A stretch of DNA of 33,319 bases from Firmicutes bacterium UBA5010 (lineage in GTDB: Bacteria > Bacillota > Clostridia > Tissierellales > Sedimentibacteraceae), in the NCBI GenBank assembly GCA_002396645.1, contig DGYI01000009.1, forward strand, positions 1 through 33,319, given 5' to 3'. How positions within the stretch are numbered: position 1 is the stretch's first letter; each line of letters opens with the position of its first letter. Both the position numbers and the translations under genes were made by a program. The notes beneath the pieces were generated by a model. The model was not told the origin of the DNA. It saw nothing but the letters and a program-made list of their open reading frames with translations, and did no database searches. Positions 23,133-31,352 of the stretch are shown here, piece after piece.

Positions 23133-25502
23133 ATGAGAGGCAGTACACCAAGAACAAAAAAATTAAGACAAGAAAGCGTGACGACACAGCCTACACTGAG
23201 CTTAGAAAGAGCTGTGCTTGAAACGGAAATATATAAAAAATACTATGGAAAAGTTGAAATTCCCGTACTAAGAGCACTAAATTTTAAACATTTAATGGAA
23301 AACAGGAACTTGTATATAGGCGAAGATGAACTGATTGTAGGTGAAAAATCGGAGCGTCCTCATGCAGCACCGACATTTCCCGAGCTTTGCTGTCATACTA
23401 TGGAAGATTTAGAAGTACTCAACAACAGACAATATATAAGCTTTAAGATTTCCGAAAAGGATAAAAAACTGCATGAAGAAATCATAATGCCATACTGGAA
23501 GGGAAGAGCCACAAGAGACAAAATAATCAGCAATATGACTCAGGAATGGAAGGATTGCTATGCTGCAGGTATGTTTACCGAGTTTATGGAGCAAAGAGCA
23601 CCGGGACACACTGTAGCAGATGATAAATTCTATAAAAAAGGATTTTTGGATTTTAAAAAAGAAATAGAAGAAGAAATATCAAAGCTTGACTTTTTGCACG
23701 ATAAGGATGCATATGACAAAAAAGCTCAGCTTGAGGCTATGGCAATATCCTGTGACGCTATAATTGCTTACGGAAGAAGATATGCTGAGCACGCAAGACA
23801 ATCAGCAGAGAAAGAAATAAATCCGCAAAGAAAAGAAGAGCTTTTATGGATTGCATCAAACTGTGATGTTGTTCCTGCACATAAGCCCGAGACATTTGCC
23901 CAAGCGGTACAAATGTATTGGTTTGTTCATATAGGCGTTACGACTGAGCTGAATATATGGGATGCTTTTTCTCCGGGAAGATTTGATCAATATTTATATC
24001 CGTTTTATGTAAATGATATAGAAAAAGGAATACTTACAAGAGAAAAAGCTGTTGAATTATTGGAATGTTTGTGGATTAAATTTAACAACCAGCCTGCACC
24101 TCCGAAAGTCGGTATAACCATGAAAGAGAGTGCAACATATACGGATTTTGCTAACTTAAATACAGGCGGAATTAATCCTGAAACAGGAGAAGACGGAGTT
24201 AATGAAGTTTCTTATATTATAATGGATGTCATGGACGAGATGAAGCTTGTTCAGCCAAATTCAAACGTTCAGATAAGCGAAAAAACTCCTGAGAAATTCC
24301 TGAAAAGAGCAGTCGAGATATCAAGAAAAGGCTGGGGACAGCCCGCATTTTATAATACCGAAGAAATAATAAAAGAATTACTTAATTCAGGCAAAGAATT
24401 AAAGGATGCAATGTATGGAGGCTCAAGCGGATGCGTTGAAACAGGCGCACATGGCAGAGAAGCATACATTTTAACCGGATATTTTAATACCCCGAAGGTT
24501 TTGGAAATAACATTAAACAATGGCTTTGATAAAACTACAAATAAACAGATAGGATTAAAAACAGGCAATCCTGTGACATTTAAATCCTATGAAGAGCTTT
24601 GGGCTGCATTCGAAAAGCAATTAAAACATTTTATAGACATTAAAATGACAGGCAATAACGTAATTGAGAAAATATTTGCCGAGCATATGCCTTCAACCTT
24701 TATGTCGGTTATCACAACGGGCTGCAAGGAAAGCGGAAAGGACTACAATGCAGGCGGAGCAAAGTATAATACAAGATATATTCAGATAGTGGGTATAGGA
24801 ACTATAACAGACAGCTTGTCGGCAATTAAGAAAAATGTATTTGAAGATAAGAGATTCAGCATGTCGGAGTTATTGAAGGCTGTTGACGATAATTTTGAAG
24901 GACATGAAATCATAAAAAATATTGTTTTAAATAAAACGCCTAAATACGGCAATGATGATGACTTTGCAGACGATTTAATGGTTCAGACATTCAATGCTGT
25001 GAATAACTACATCACAGGCAAGCCAACTGTTTGCGGAGGAACATACCATATCGATATGCTTCCGACAACATGCCATATATATTTTGGCTCAATGACAGGA
25101 GCTACTCCAAACGGCAGACTTGAAGGAAAGCCGTTAACAGATGGAATTTCACCGGAAAAGGGAGCAGATGTCAACGGACCGACTGCTGTTATAAGATCAG
25201 CTTCCAAAATGGATCATGAGCATACAGGCGGAACATTGCTGAATCAAAAATTCACTCCTTCATCTATAAATGGTGAAAGAGGGCTGGATAATGTGTCGGC
25301 TTTGGTAAGAGCATATTTCAGAATGGGCGGACATCATATTCAATTTAATGTTATTGAAAAACAAACACTCTTAGATGCACAGAAAAATCCTGATGAATAC
25401 AAGGACTTGATAGTAAGAGTAGCGGGATACAGCGATCACTTCAACAATCTTGAGAAAGCCTTGCAGGATGAGATAATAGCCAGAACAGAGCAGGAGTTTT
25501 AA
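23133..25502 (+). CDS. hypD: Glycyl radical enzyme, probable trans-4-hydroxy-L-proline dehydratase
   Basis: The 789-residue enzyme has the radical loop RVAGYSDH with Gly765 and the thiyl-radical Cys434 in GCVETG, followed by Glu436. Position by position, it matches what I recall of the Clostridioides difficile HypD active site: Phe151, His159, Asp277, Ser333 and Phe339 (each one lower than in the reference because of a one-residue difference near the start), then Cys434, Glu436, Tyr450 and Thr645. Reaction: dehydration of trans-4-hydroxy-L-proline to pyrroline-5-carboxylate. After GCVETG the sequence is AH, where I recall CF in C. difficile. Normally a proC gene (P5C reductase) sits beside it, but none is seen in this window. 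The activase is just upstream, and a terminator follows. Another proline- or diol-type dehydratase is the main alternative. Confidence 0.85.
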   Translation: MRGSTPRTKKLRQESVTTQPTLSLERAVLETEIYKKYYGKVEIPVLRALNFKHLMENRNLYIGEDELIVGEKSERPHAAPTFPELCCHTMEDLEVLNNRQYISFKISEKDKKLHEEIIMPYWKGRATRDKIISNMTQEWKDCYAAGMFTEFMEQRAPGHTVADDKFYKKGFLDFKKEIEEEISKLDFLHDKDAYDKKAQLEAMAISCDAIIAYGRRYAEHARQSAEKEINPQRKEELLWIASNCDVVPAHKPETFAQAVQMYWFVHIGVTTELNIWDAFSPGRFDQYLYPFYVNDIEKGILTREKAVELLECLWIKFNNQPAPPKVGITMKESATYTDFANLNTGGINPETGEDGVNEVSYIIMDVMDEMKLVQPNSNVQISEKTPEKFLKRAVEISRKGWGQPAFYNTEEIIKELLNSGKELKDAMYGGSSGCVETGAHGREAYILTGYFNTPKVLEITLNNGFDKTTNKQIGLKTGNPVTFKSYEELWAAFEKQLKHFIDIKMTGNNVIEKIFAEHMPSTFMSVITTGCKESGKDYNAGGAKYNTRYIQIVGIGTITDSLSAIKKNVFEDKRFSMSELLKAVDDNFEGHEIIKNIVLNKTPKYGNDDDFADDLMVQTFNAVNNYITGKPTVCGGTYHIDMLPTTCHIYFGSMTGATPNGRLEGKPLTDGISPEKGADVNGPTAVIRSASKMDHEHTGGTLLNQKFTPSSINGERGLDNVSALVRAYFRMGGHHIQFNVIEKQTLLDAQKNPDEYKDLIVRVAGYSDHFNNLEKALQDEIIARTEQEF

Positions 25503-25838
25503 TAAATAATTTTACAGCATACAAATGAGATAGTGAAATATGTATGCTGTTTTTTTATAATTAAATACATAATCTTATAAAATACTAGAAATATTTTCTA
25601 ATCTTATTAAATTTTTATTAATTTTAATTAAAATGGACATTTAATTATTGATTTTTTCGTGGATTTTTTATATCATAAAATTAAGGACAACTTTGTAAAA
25701 TAGTAATATAAGCTTTGAGCATATAAATCATTATAAAATATAATTGAATATATTAAGTAAAAAAATGGAATAATATCCAGAGAGTATTAAAAAGGTTCAA
25801 GAAGCCTAGACTAATGTATTAACATATAAGGAGGATGT
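25503..25838. other. Intergenic region after the glycyl radical enzyme
   Basis: Apart from the terminator at 25514-25557, I see no gene or clear riboswitch in these 336 AT-rich bases. A TTGAAT at 25744-25749 could be a -35, but no well-spaced -10 follows. Confidence 0.4.
25514..25557 (+). terminator. Rho-independent terminator of the glycyl radical operon
   Basis: ACAGCATACA (25514-25523) pairs with TGTATGCTGT (25541-25550), followed at once by seven T residues. It starts 12 bases after the stop codon of the glycyl radical enzyme gene. Confidence 0.92.
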
Positions 25839-26402
25839 ATGGAAAAAATAGCTTATTATTTAAAATGGACACTGAGGATAGGTATTGCCTGTGCTGCAAT
25901 TTACGATTTGTTTATCTTTAATTGGGTAGGGATAGCAGGAGGCTTAGCTATTTTATTATCAACATTTTTAATTGACTACATAAATACAAATAAAAAAATT
26001 ATTAGCGACAAAATAATTGCATTATACTCTATTTATTGTATATTCGCACTTATATGTGGTGTTATGCTAAACTTCTATGATTTTATATCATGGTGGGATT
26101 TACTGATGCATTTATTTGCTGGTATAATACTTGGCATTATTGGAAATTCAATGTTTAATAGAATTCAAAACGGAAAAAAAGCAGATCCCTTAATCAGATT
26201 GGTTTTCATAATAGGAGTAGCCTGCATAGGTGGTATTGCTTGGGAAATATATGAATTTACAGTAGATTCATGGATGGGTCTTGACACTCAAAAAGTTTTG
26301 CTTACAGGAGTAAGCGACACTATGTGGGACTTGATAACTGACCTTTTAGGAGGAATTTTGTCGGGAATCTATTTTGCCATTTTCGACAGACGAGGAATAT
26401 AA
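25839..26402 (+). CDS. DUF2238-like integral membrane protein
   Basis: The 187-residue protein has about six hydrophobic segments. The conserved pattern of the DUF2238 (YjdF-type) family is visible: SWWDLLMHLFAGIILGIIG (about 87-105), then WEIYEFTVDSWMG with the Glu pair, and DTMWDLITDLLGGILSG near the C-terminus. These His, Glu and Asp residues inside helices suggest a metal or proton role, but the function of the family is unknown. AAGGAGG precedes the ATG. It is 14 bases before the kinase-like gene and likely cotranscribed with it. Confidence 0.75.
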   Translation: MEKIAYYLKWTLRIGIACAAIYDLFIFNWVGIAGGLAILLSTFLIDYINTNKKIISDKIIALYSIYCIFALICGVMLNFYDFISWWDLLMHLFAGIILGIIGNSMFNRIQNGKKADPLIRLVFIIGVACIGGIAWEIYEFTVDSWMGLDTQKVLLTGVSDTMWDLITDLLGGILSGIYFAIFDRRGI

Positions 26403-26416
26403 CGAGAGGTAAAGAC

Positions 26417-27148
26417 TTGGAGCAGACATTTCATACTGAAAGAACCTTAATCGGACAAGGCAAAATGGCTAAAGTGTATTTGTGGAACAGCTTTGCTTAT
26501 AAATGCTTTAACTCTGATTATCCCAATGATTGGATTGATTACGAAATCAGAATTCAAAATACGATAAGTAAAACAGGACTTCCAACAGTAAACTACTATG
26601 AGTCTGAAATACCTCACAGCATAAAAATGGATTTTATAGATGGAACAACTCTTGGAGAGCGAATTCGTCACGAAAAGTATAAAGACGGGCTTGAAGACTT
26701 GTTATTGTTGTTTTCGCAGATACATAAAATAAAAAATATTGATCTTCCATCATTGAACCCATTTTTAATAAGAGAAATTAATAAGCTTAATGTAGATGAC
26801 TCAATGAAGCAGCTTGCCACAGGATATATTTGCGATATTAAAGATGAAAATACTCTTTGTCATCTTGATTATCATTTTCTGAATTTAATGTATTCTCATG
26901 ATAGATATTATATCATTGATTGGATAAACTCTAAAATCGGGAATCCTATTTACGATTATGCCAGGACATATGTTATTTTGTATGAGTTTGCTAATAGATT
27001 CTCAAAGAAGTATCTTAATACGATAAAAGAACAGTGCAAATTTAATTTGTCGGATTTGAAAAAAGCAATTTATGTTATGTCTTTACATCGCCTAAGCGAA
27101 TATAACAGCGAAAAAGTAAGAAAACTCATTAGTGAAATTTCAATTTAA
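26417..27148 (+). CDS. APH-like small-molecule kinase
   Basis: The 243-residue protein starts with TTG at 26417, after GAGAGG. It has the protein-kinase-like fold of aminoglycoside phosphotransferases: glycine-rich loop IGQGKMAKVY (12-21), lysine in AYKCF (Lys29), catalytic loop CHLDYHFLN with Asp151 and Asn156, and metal-binding Asp168 in IIDW, followed by GNPIYDYART. It resembles the fructosamine kinase/choline kinase-type family found widely in Clostridia rather than a clinical resistance enzyme, so resistance should not be assumed. Substrate is unknown. It shares an operon with the DUF2238-like protein. Confidence 0.78.
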   Translation: MEQTFHTERTLIGQGKMAKVYLWNSFAYKCFNSDYPNDWIDYEIRIQNTISKTGLPTVNYYESEIPHSIKMDFIDGTTLGERIRHEKYKDGLEDLLLLFSQIHKIKNIDLPSLNPFLIREINKLNVDDSMKQLATGYICDIKDENTLCHLDYHFLNLMYSHDRYYIIDWINSKIGNPIYDYARTYVILYEFANRFSKKYLNTIKEQCKFNLSDLKKAIYVMSLHRLSEYNSEKVRKLISEISI

Positions 27149-27314
27149 CTTATGAGAATTAAGGATTTGAATAACTTTGGTATTTATCTCTGTTTTTATT
27201 TTTCATATCTGGTTTAAGTTTGTATTTTGGATGCAGAATATAATAAAAAAGTCATTGAATCTGTCTGGATAAAACTTACATTTACCTTATTTAAGATTTT
27301 TTTATAAAAAACAG

Positions 27315-27342
27315 TTGCATTTTTTATAAAAAAGAATATAAT
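27315..27342 (+). promoter_or_regulatory. Promoter of the cysK-cysE leader
   Basis: TTGCAT (27315-27320) and TATAAT (27337-27342) are 16 bases apart. Transcription would begin near 27349, giving a leader of about 420 bases to cysK that contains the T-box. Confidence 0.6.
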
Positions 27343-27349
27343 AATTAAA

Positions 27350-27676
27350 TAAGTGATTTTAAAATTAACTTATAGCTTAATAAGAGCAACCAATTTAATA
27401 TCATGCGTAGATAAAGGAAAGTAATATATAAAGAAAATCAAGAGAGAGTATTCAGTTGCTGAGAGAATACTTATTGGAAGTATATGTGAAGTGCCCTTTG
27501 GAGCTTGGTACCGAAATCTAGTAGGCTGCCACGGGTTTAACCGTTATATTAATAGAGCATGAAAGTGCTTGAATTGAGCTGGGCTTTTTATAGCCAAATA
27601 GAGTGGAACCGCGGAAGAATACATAATCCGTCTCTAAGTATATAATTTATATTATATGCTTTGAGACGGTTTTTTT
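27350..27676 (+). ncRNA. T-box riboswitch, probably tRNA-Cys specific
   Basis: The conserved T-box core AGAGTGGAACCGCGG is at 27600-27614, followed by a terminator with CCGTCTC (27628-27634) and GAGACGG (27663-27669) and a T-run to 27676. Base TGGA (27604-27607) would pair with the tRNA 3' end UCCA, fitting tRNA-Cys, which has discriminator U. In the stem I area, GAAGTGCCCTTTGGAGC (from 27489) contains a TGC (27492-27494) at a plausible specifier position, which is a Cys codon. Uncharged tRNA-Cys would favour the antiterminator and transcription of cysK-cysE. Specifier alignment is inferred by eye. Confidence 0.93.
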
Positions 27677-27767
27677 ATTTTAATTTACACTCCTATGCTG
27701 TGCTATTTAAAGTAAACTAAAAAAATAAATTATTATGATGCCGCTATGCGGCGTAATGGAGGAAATT

Positions 27768-28670
27768 ATGAATCAAAAATTTAACACATTAAATCTTATA
27801 GGAAATACACCAATAGTGAAGCTTCCTAACGAAAATATATTTATCAAAATGGAAAAATTCAACCCGGGCGGAAGTGTAAAAGACAGAGCCGCATACGGAT
27901 TGATAACCGATGCAATAGAAAAAAATCTGTTAAAACAAGACAGCATTATAGTAGAGCCTACAAGCGGAAACACCGGTATAGCTTTGGCTCTCATAGGAAG
28001 AGTTTTGGGATTTAAGGTAATTATAGTTATGCCGGAAACCATGACCGAGGAAAGAAGAAATCTTATAAAATCATACGGAGCAAGCCTGATACTGACAGAA
28101 GGCAGTGCAGGAATGAGCGGTGCTATAAAAAAAGCTAATGAACTCCTTTCGGAGGATAAAAAATATTTCATGCCCGATCAATTTAATAATAAAGCAAATT
28201 CAGAAATACACTATAATACAACAGGCAATGAGATAATAAAACAAATCGGAGATTTAGATATATTCGTAGCAGGAGTAGGCACAGGCGGGACATTTACAGG
28301 AGTGTCAAGAAGACTGAAAGAATATAATAAAAATATAATAACAATAGCAGCAGAACCTAAAGCTTCTGCGGTTTTATCGGGTGAAAATCCGGGCAAACAC
28401 AAAATACAGGGAATAGGCGCCGGATTTATTCCGAGTATATACGATGGCCAATATGCAAGCGATATACTCAAAATATCAGACGAAGACGCAGAAAATACTG
28501 CTGTCGAGGTTTCAAGATTAACTGGAATACTTGTCGGAATATCTACAGGTGCCAATGTTTACGCCGCGAGAATGCTTACACAAAAATATGGAACAGATAA
28601 GAAAATCGTGACTGTTTCACCTGATGGAGGAGAGAAATATTTATCTGTTCTGAATTATAATACTGATTAA
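27768..28670 (+). CDS. cysK: Cysteine synthase (O-acetylserine sulfhydrylase)
   Basis: It makes L-cysteine from O-acetylserine and sulfide with pyridoxal phosphate. The PLP lysine is Lys38 in GGSVKDRAA, the phosphate-binding loop includes EPTSGNTGIAL, and GTGGTFTG near residue 169 is the second family signature. GIGAGFIP follows at about residue 214. From the ATG at 27768, which has GGAGG at a proper spacing, the protein has 300 residues, a normal length. An upstream in-frame ATG (27735) lacks a ribosome binding site and would add an unrelated short extension. It is preceded by the T-box and overlaps functionally with cysE 13 bases downstream. Confidence 0.95.
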   Translation: MNQKFNTLNLIGNTPIVKLPNENIFIKMEKFNPGGSVKDRAAYGLITDAIEKNLLKQDSIIVEPTSGNTGIALALIGRVLGFKVIIVMPETMTEERRNLIKSYGASLILTEGSAGMSGAIKKANELLSEDKKYFMPDQFNNKANSEIHYNTTGNEIIKQIGDLDIFVAGVGTGGTFTGVSRRLKEYNKNIITIAAEPKASAVLSGENPGKHKIQGIGAGFIPSIYDGQYASDILKISDEDAENTAVEVSRLTGILVGISTGANVYAARMLTQKYGTDKKIVTVSPDGGEKYLSVLNYNTD

Positions 28671-28683
28671 GGAGAGGATTATA

Positions 28684-29238
28684 ATGTTTAAATTTATTAA
28701 GTCAATTATCAGCGATATAGATTCGGTATTTGACAGAGACCCAGCAGCAAGAAACAGAATAGAAGTACTTCTTCTATATCCGCATATCAATGCAATAATA
28801 AGCCATAAGATATCACATTTTTTCTATATCAGAAAAATGTTCTTTTTGGCGAGGCTGACTTCTAATATTTCCAGGTTTTTAACAGGCATAGAAATTCATC
28901 CGGGTGCCAAAATCGGCAAGGGGCTTTTCATTGACCACGGAATGGCTGTGGTTATAGGTGAAACCGCAGAAATAGGAGATAATGTGACGATGTATCATGG
29001 AGTAACGCTAGGGGGAACGGGCAATGAAAAAGGAAAAAGACATCCGACTATAGGAGATAATGTAATAATAGGAGCAGGTTCAAAAGTCCTGGGCAATATA
29101 TATATTGCCTCAGGAACAAGAATAGGTGCAAATTCCGTAGTCTTAAGAAATACAAATCCAAATTCCACGGTAGTCGGAATACCTGCTAAAGAAGTTGAGA
29201 AGCGAAAGATTGTTTATTTAACCGAATATGTTATATAA
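28684..29238 (+). CDS. cysE: Serine O-acetyltransferase
   Basis: It makes O-acetylserine from serine and acetyl-CoA, the substrate of the adjacent cysK product. The 184-residue protein has the left-handed beta-helix of the hexapeptide-repeat acyltransferases: IDHGMAVVIGETAEIGDNVT (about 80-100) and YHGVTLGGTG, which carries the catalytic His region, followed by HPTIGDNVIIGAGSKVLG. It is shorter than the E. coli enzyme at the N-terminus, as is usual for clostridial short SATs. A GGAGAGG site precedes the ATG. It is cotranscribed with cysK and controlled by the same T-box. Confidence 0.93.
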   Translation: MFKFIKSIISDIDSVFDRDPAARNRIEVLLLYPHINAIISHKISHFFYIRKMFFLARLTSNISRFLTGIEIHPGAKIGKGLFIDHGMAVVIGETAEIGDNVTMYHGVTLGGTGNEKGKRHPTIGDNVIIGAGSKVLGNIYIASGTRIGANSVVLRNTNPNSTVVGIPAKEVEKRKIVYLTEYVI

Positions 29239-29309
29239 TACCTTGTTTTATTATCTTTTTGATTTCTTTTGTATTTTCTGTTTTTTACTTCTTCAAACTT
29301 AATATCACC

Positions 29310-29359
29310 AAACCTGATAAAGATATTGTATTATAGCACAATATCTTTATCAGGTTTTT
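29310..29359 (+). terminator. Strong terminator after cysE
   Basis: A 20-bp perfect stem (29310-29329 with 29338-29357) and an eight-base loop lead into five T residues (29355-29359). It terminates the cysK-cysE transcript. The long arms are unusual for a simple terminator in this window. Confidence 0.9.
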
Positions 29360-29423
29360 AATATATAGAAATAGTATAAAACAGATAATTAAAGTTAAAC
29401 TATGAAAAAATGAGCAGATATGG

Positions 29424-29429
29424 TATACT
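29424..29429 (+). promoter_or_regulatory. Extended -10 promoter for the SnoaL-like gene
   Basis: TGGTATACT contains an extended -10 (TGn-TATACT). No consensus -35 is at the right distance. It lies 49 bases before the start codon. Confidence 0.4.
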
Positions 29430-29477
29430 TAGGATAAACTGTTTTGCAGTATATTTTAAACATTAAGGAGAGAGAAG

Positions 29478-29855
29478 ATGGATTTTAAAAAAGTTTTGGA
29501 AGTTCACCTGAAAGCTATAAAGGATAAAGACCTAAATCTGTTTATCACAACAATAAGTGAGCAAGATGTTACCTTAATAATGCCGAACGGAGCGTTAATT
29601 TGCGGCAGAGAAAATTTTATTGAATTTCATAAGGATTGGTTTTCAGATAAAGATTGGGATTTGAATTACGAAATTATAAAACAAGAGGAAGGCGAAGAAA
29701 TGTCTTTTGTTTTATTAAAGATAGACTATAAAGATATAAACCCGGAGGGCAAAGAATACTCATTAAATTATTATTTGACACTGTTATTTAAAAAAATTGA
29801 AGGTAAATGGGGTCTGATTTATGACCAAAATACAATATTTAACAATAAAAAATAG
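29478..29855 (+). CDS. SnoaL/NTF2-like domain protein
   Basis: The 125-residue protein matches the SnoaL-like (ketosteroid isomerase/DUF4440) fold: an opening helix (VLEVHLKAIKDKDLNLFITTI), the strand VTLIMPNG, the helix ENFIEFHKDWF, then the beta-sheet core ending GKWGLIYDQNT. Such proteins are small dimeric binding or isomerase-type units with varied roles, so a reaction cannot be given. AAGGAGAG precedes the ATG. It is followed 41 bases later by the TraX gene, possibly cotranscribed. Confidence 0.65.
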   Translation: MDFKKVLEVHLKAIKDKDLNLFITTISEQDVTLIMPNGALICGRENFIEFHKDWFSDKDWDLNYEIIKQEEGEEMSFVLLKIDYKDINPEGKEYSLNYYLTLLFKKIEGKWGLIYDQNTIFNNKK

Positions 29856-29896
29856 AGTTTTGAGACTCTTTGTGCAAGGGAGGAATTCACACATTT

Positions 29897-30655
29897 ATGG
29901 AGAACATTGAAAAACCTATTAGAGGAATAAGCGGAAGCACATTAAAAATTATAGCTATATCAACAATGCTTATAGATCATATCGGAGCTACAATTATGGA
30001 AGAGATGATATATGCTTTATCCGGAAATTACGGGGCGATGATAAGCATGTTTAATCTTATGCTTGGTATGAGAATCATAGGAAGATTGGCATTCCCTATT
30101 TTTTGTTATTTGCTGGTTGAGGGTTTTTTACATACTAAAAATGTAAAAAAATATGCTTTGAGGTTGTTTATATTTGCTTTAATATCTGAAATTCCTTTTG
30201 ATTTTGCAATTAACAAAACATTTTTTGAATTAGGGCATCAGAATGTATTTTTTACACTCTTGATAGGTATTTTGGCAATGTACGGGATTGACTTTTTTAC
30301 AAAACACTTTCAAGATAATAAAAATGCTTCTTCATTATCAAGACTTGCCGTAGCTCTTGCTGCTATGCTCCTTGCGGAACTTTTAAGATGCGATTACAGC
30401 TCCCTTGGAATTGCAGTCATTTTATTATTGTACATATTTCACGATAATAAGACCTTAAAGATATTATCTGTTTGTTCCATATTTGTGTTATATTCTGTTT
30501 TAACAGCTTCAATACTGCAGGCATTCGCAGGATTTGCATTTGTACCCCTTTACTTTTACAATGGTAAAAAGGGATTTTCCATGAAATACTTTTTCTATGC
30601 TTTCTATCCGGTTCATTTGCTGATACTGGGAATTATAGTCAATTACATGACTTAA
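29897..30655 (+). CDS. TraX-family membrane protein
   Basis: The 252-residue protein has about seven to eight membrane helices. Its N-terminus GSTLKIIAISTMLIDHIGAT is the TraX signature (the TraX family includes the F-plasmid pilin acetylase), and LAFPIFCYLLVEGFLHTKN with EIPFDFAI follows in the family order. It has no conjugation genes around it. Many chromosomal TraX proteins in Clostridia act as acyltransferases or are uncharacterised. A TTG at 29870 is in frame, but GGGAGG (29878-29883) lies after it and before the ATG at 29897, so I prefer the ATG. Confidence 0.8.
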   Translation: MENIEKPIRGISGSTLKIIAISTMLIDHIGATIMEEMIYALSGNYGAMISMFNLMLGMRIIGRLAFPIFCYLLVEGFLHTKNVKKYALRLFIFALISEIPFDFAINKTFFELGHQNVFFTLLIGILAMYGIDFFTKHFQDNKNASSLSRLAVALAAMLLAELLRCDYSSLGIAVILLLYIFHDNKTLKILSVCSIFVLYSVLTASILQAFAGFAFVPLYFYNGKKGFSMKYFFYAFYPVHLLILGIIVNYMT

Positions 30656-30692
30656 ACAAAGCATAAAATTATCATATTATAAGCGAAATAAA

Positions 30693-31211
30693 TTAATCCT
30701 TTTTCCTTGAAAATATTTTAAGAGATTCTGCCGATAAATACTTATTGACAACAGTTGCAACTACTATCCCTACAAATGTTTCAATTATTCTTGTTAAAGG
30801 ATAAGTACTGATATCCCCGGATATTCTGTGGCTGGTCAAAATACTTATAAATACAACACAAGCAATTGCAGCCGAAGAAGAACATTTCAGTATTACACAG
30901 GTATGTATCAATATAATTGATCCTATCGGAATTAAAAGAATATATATTTTAGGGTTGGAAGCATATTCGGCAAGATAATACATAGCAAGCCCTATAATCG
31001 CAGCAATGCAGGTTCCTATGAGCCTGCTTTTTCCCGCTTTTACCGTTTCATTTACAGTAGGCTGCATACACACAACAGAAGCAATACAAGCATAAAAAGG
31101 GTTACCAAAGCCCAAAAGCTCAAATATAAGCAGATCTATAAATATAGATACGGCTGTTTTTATATTTCTCATACCGGGAAAATATTTTTTTGAGTTTTTT
31201 TCTTTTACCAT
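30693..31211 (-). CDS. FUSC/aromatic acid exporter-like membrane protein
   Basis: From the ATG at 31211 the protein has 172 residues and a basic N-terminus (VKEKNSKK). It matches the short FUSC/ArAE-type N-terminal membrane domain: GMRNIKTAVSIFIDLLIFEL, ACIASVVCMQPTVNETVKAGKSRLIGT (the conserved glycine and arginine) and a final hydrophobic segment with RIIETFVGIVVATVVNKYL. GAGGTG lies six bases before this ATG, while an ATG at 31244 would put that site inside the coding sequence. It likely exports small organic molecules, but this is family-based only. The gene is leftward and diverges from the AraC-type regulator. Confidence 0.78.
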   Translation of the reverse strand: MVKEKNSKKYFPGMRNIKTAVSIFIDLLIFELLGFGNPFYACIASVVCMQPTVNETVKAGKSRLIGTCIAAIIGLAMYYLAEYASNPKIYILLIPIGSIILIHTCVILKCSSSAAIACVVFISILTSHRISGDISTYPLTRIIETFVGIVVATVVNKYLSAESLKIFSRKKD

Positions 31212-31352
31212 TCTATACACCTCATAAATATAATATAACAGCAAAAAGCTTTTTTACAGTTTAACATAAAATTATAAAATTGAATATAGATAATATTATT
31301 AATTTATTATTTATAACCCAGATATTTATACTTTAAACAGGTAGGTAGTATA

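Noticed and set aside
26417..27148. Aminoglycoside resistance gene
   Set aside because: The APH fold is shared by many kinases of ordinary metabolism. The catalytic loop CHLDYHFLN and the context do not point to an antibiotic substrate.
16288..29238. ATC hydrolase-like genes as the source of cysteine for the cysK-cysE unit
   Set aside because: The two units are more than 8 kb apart, in separate transcripts with different control, and the family name does not prove a thiazoline substrate.
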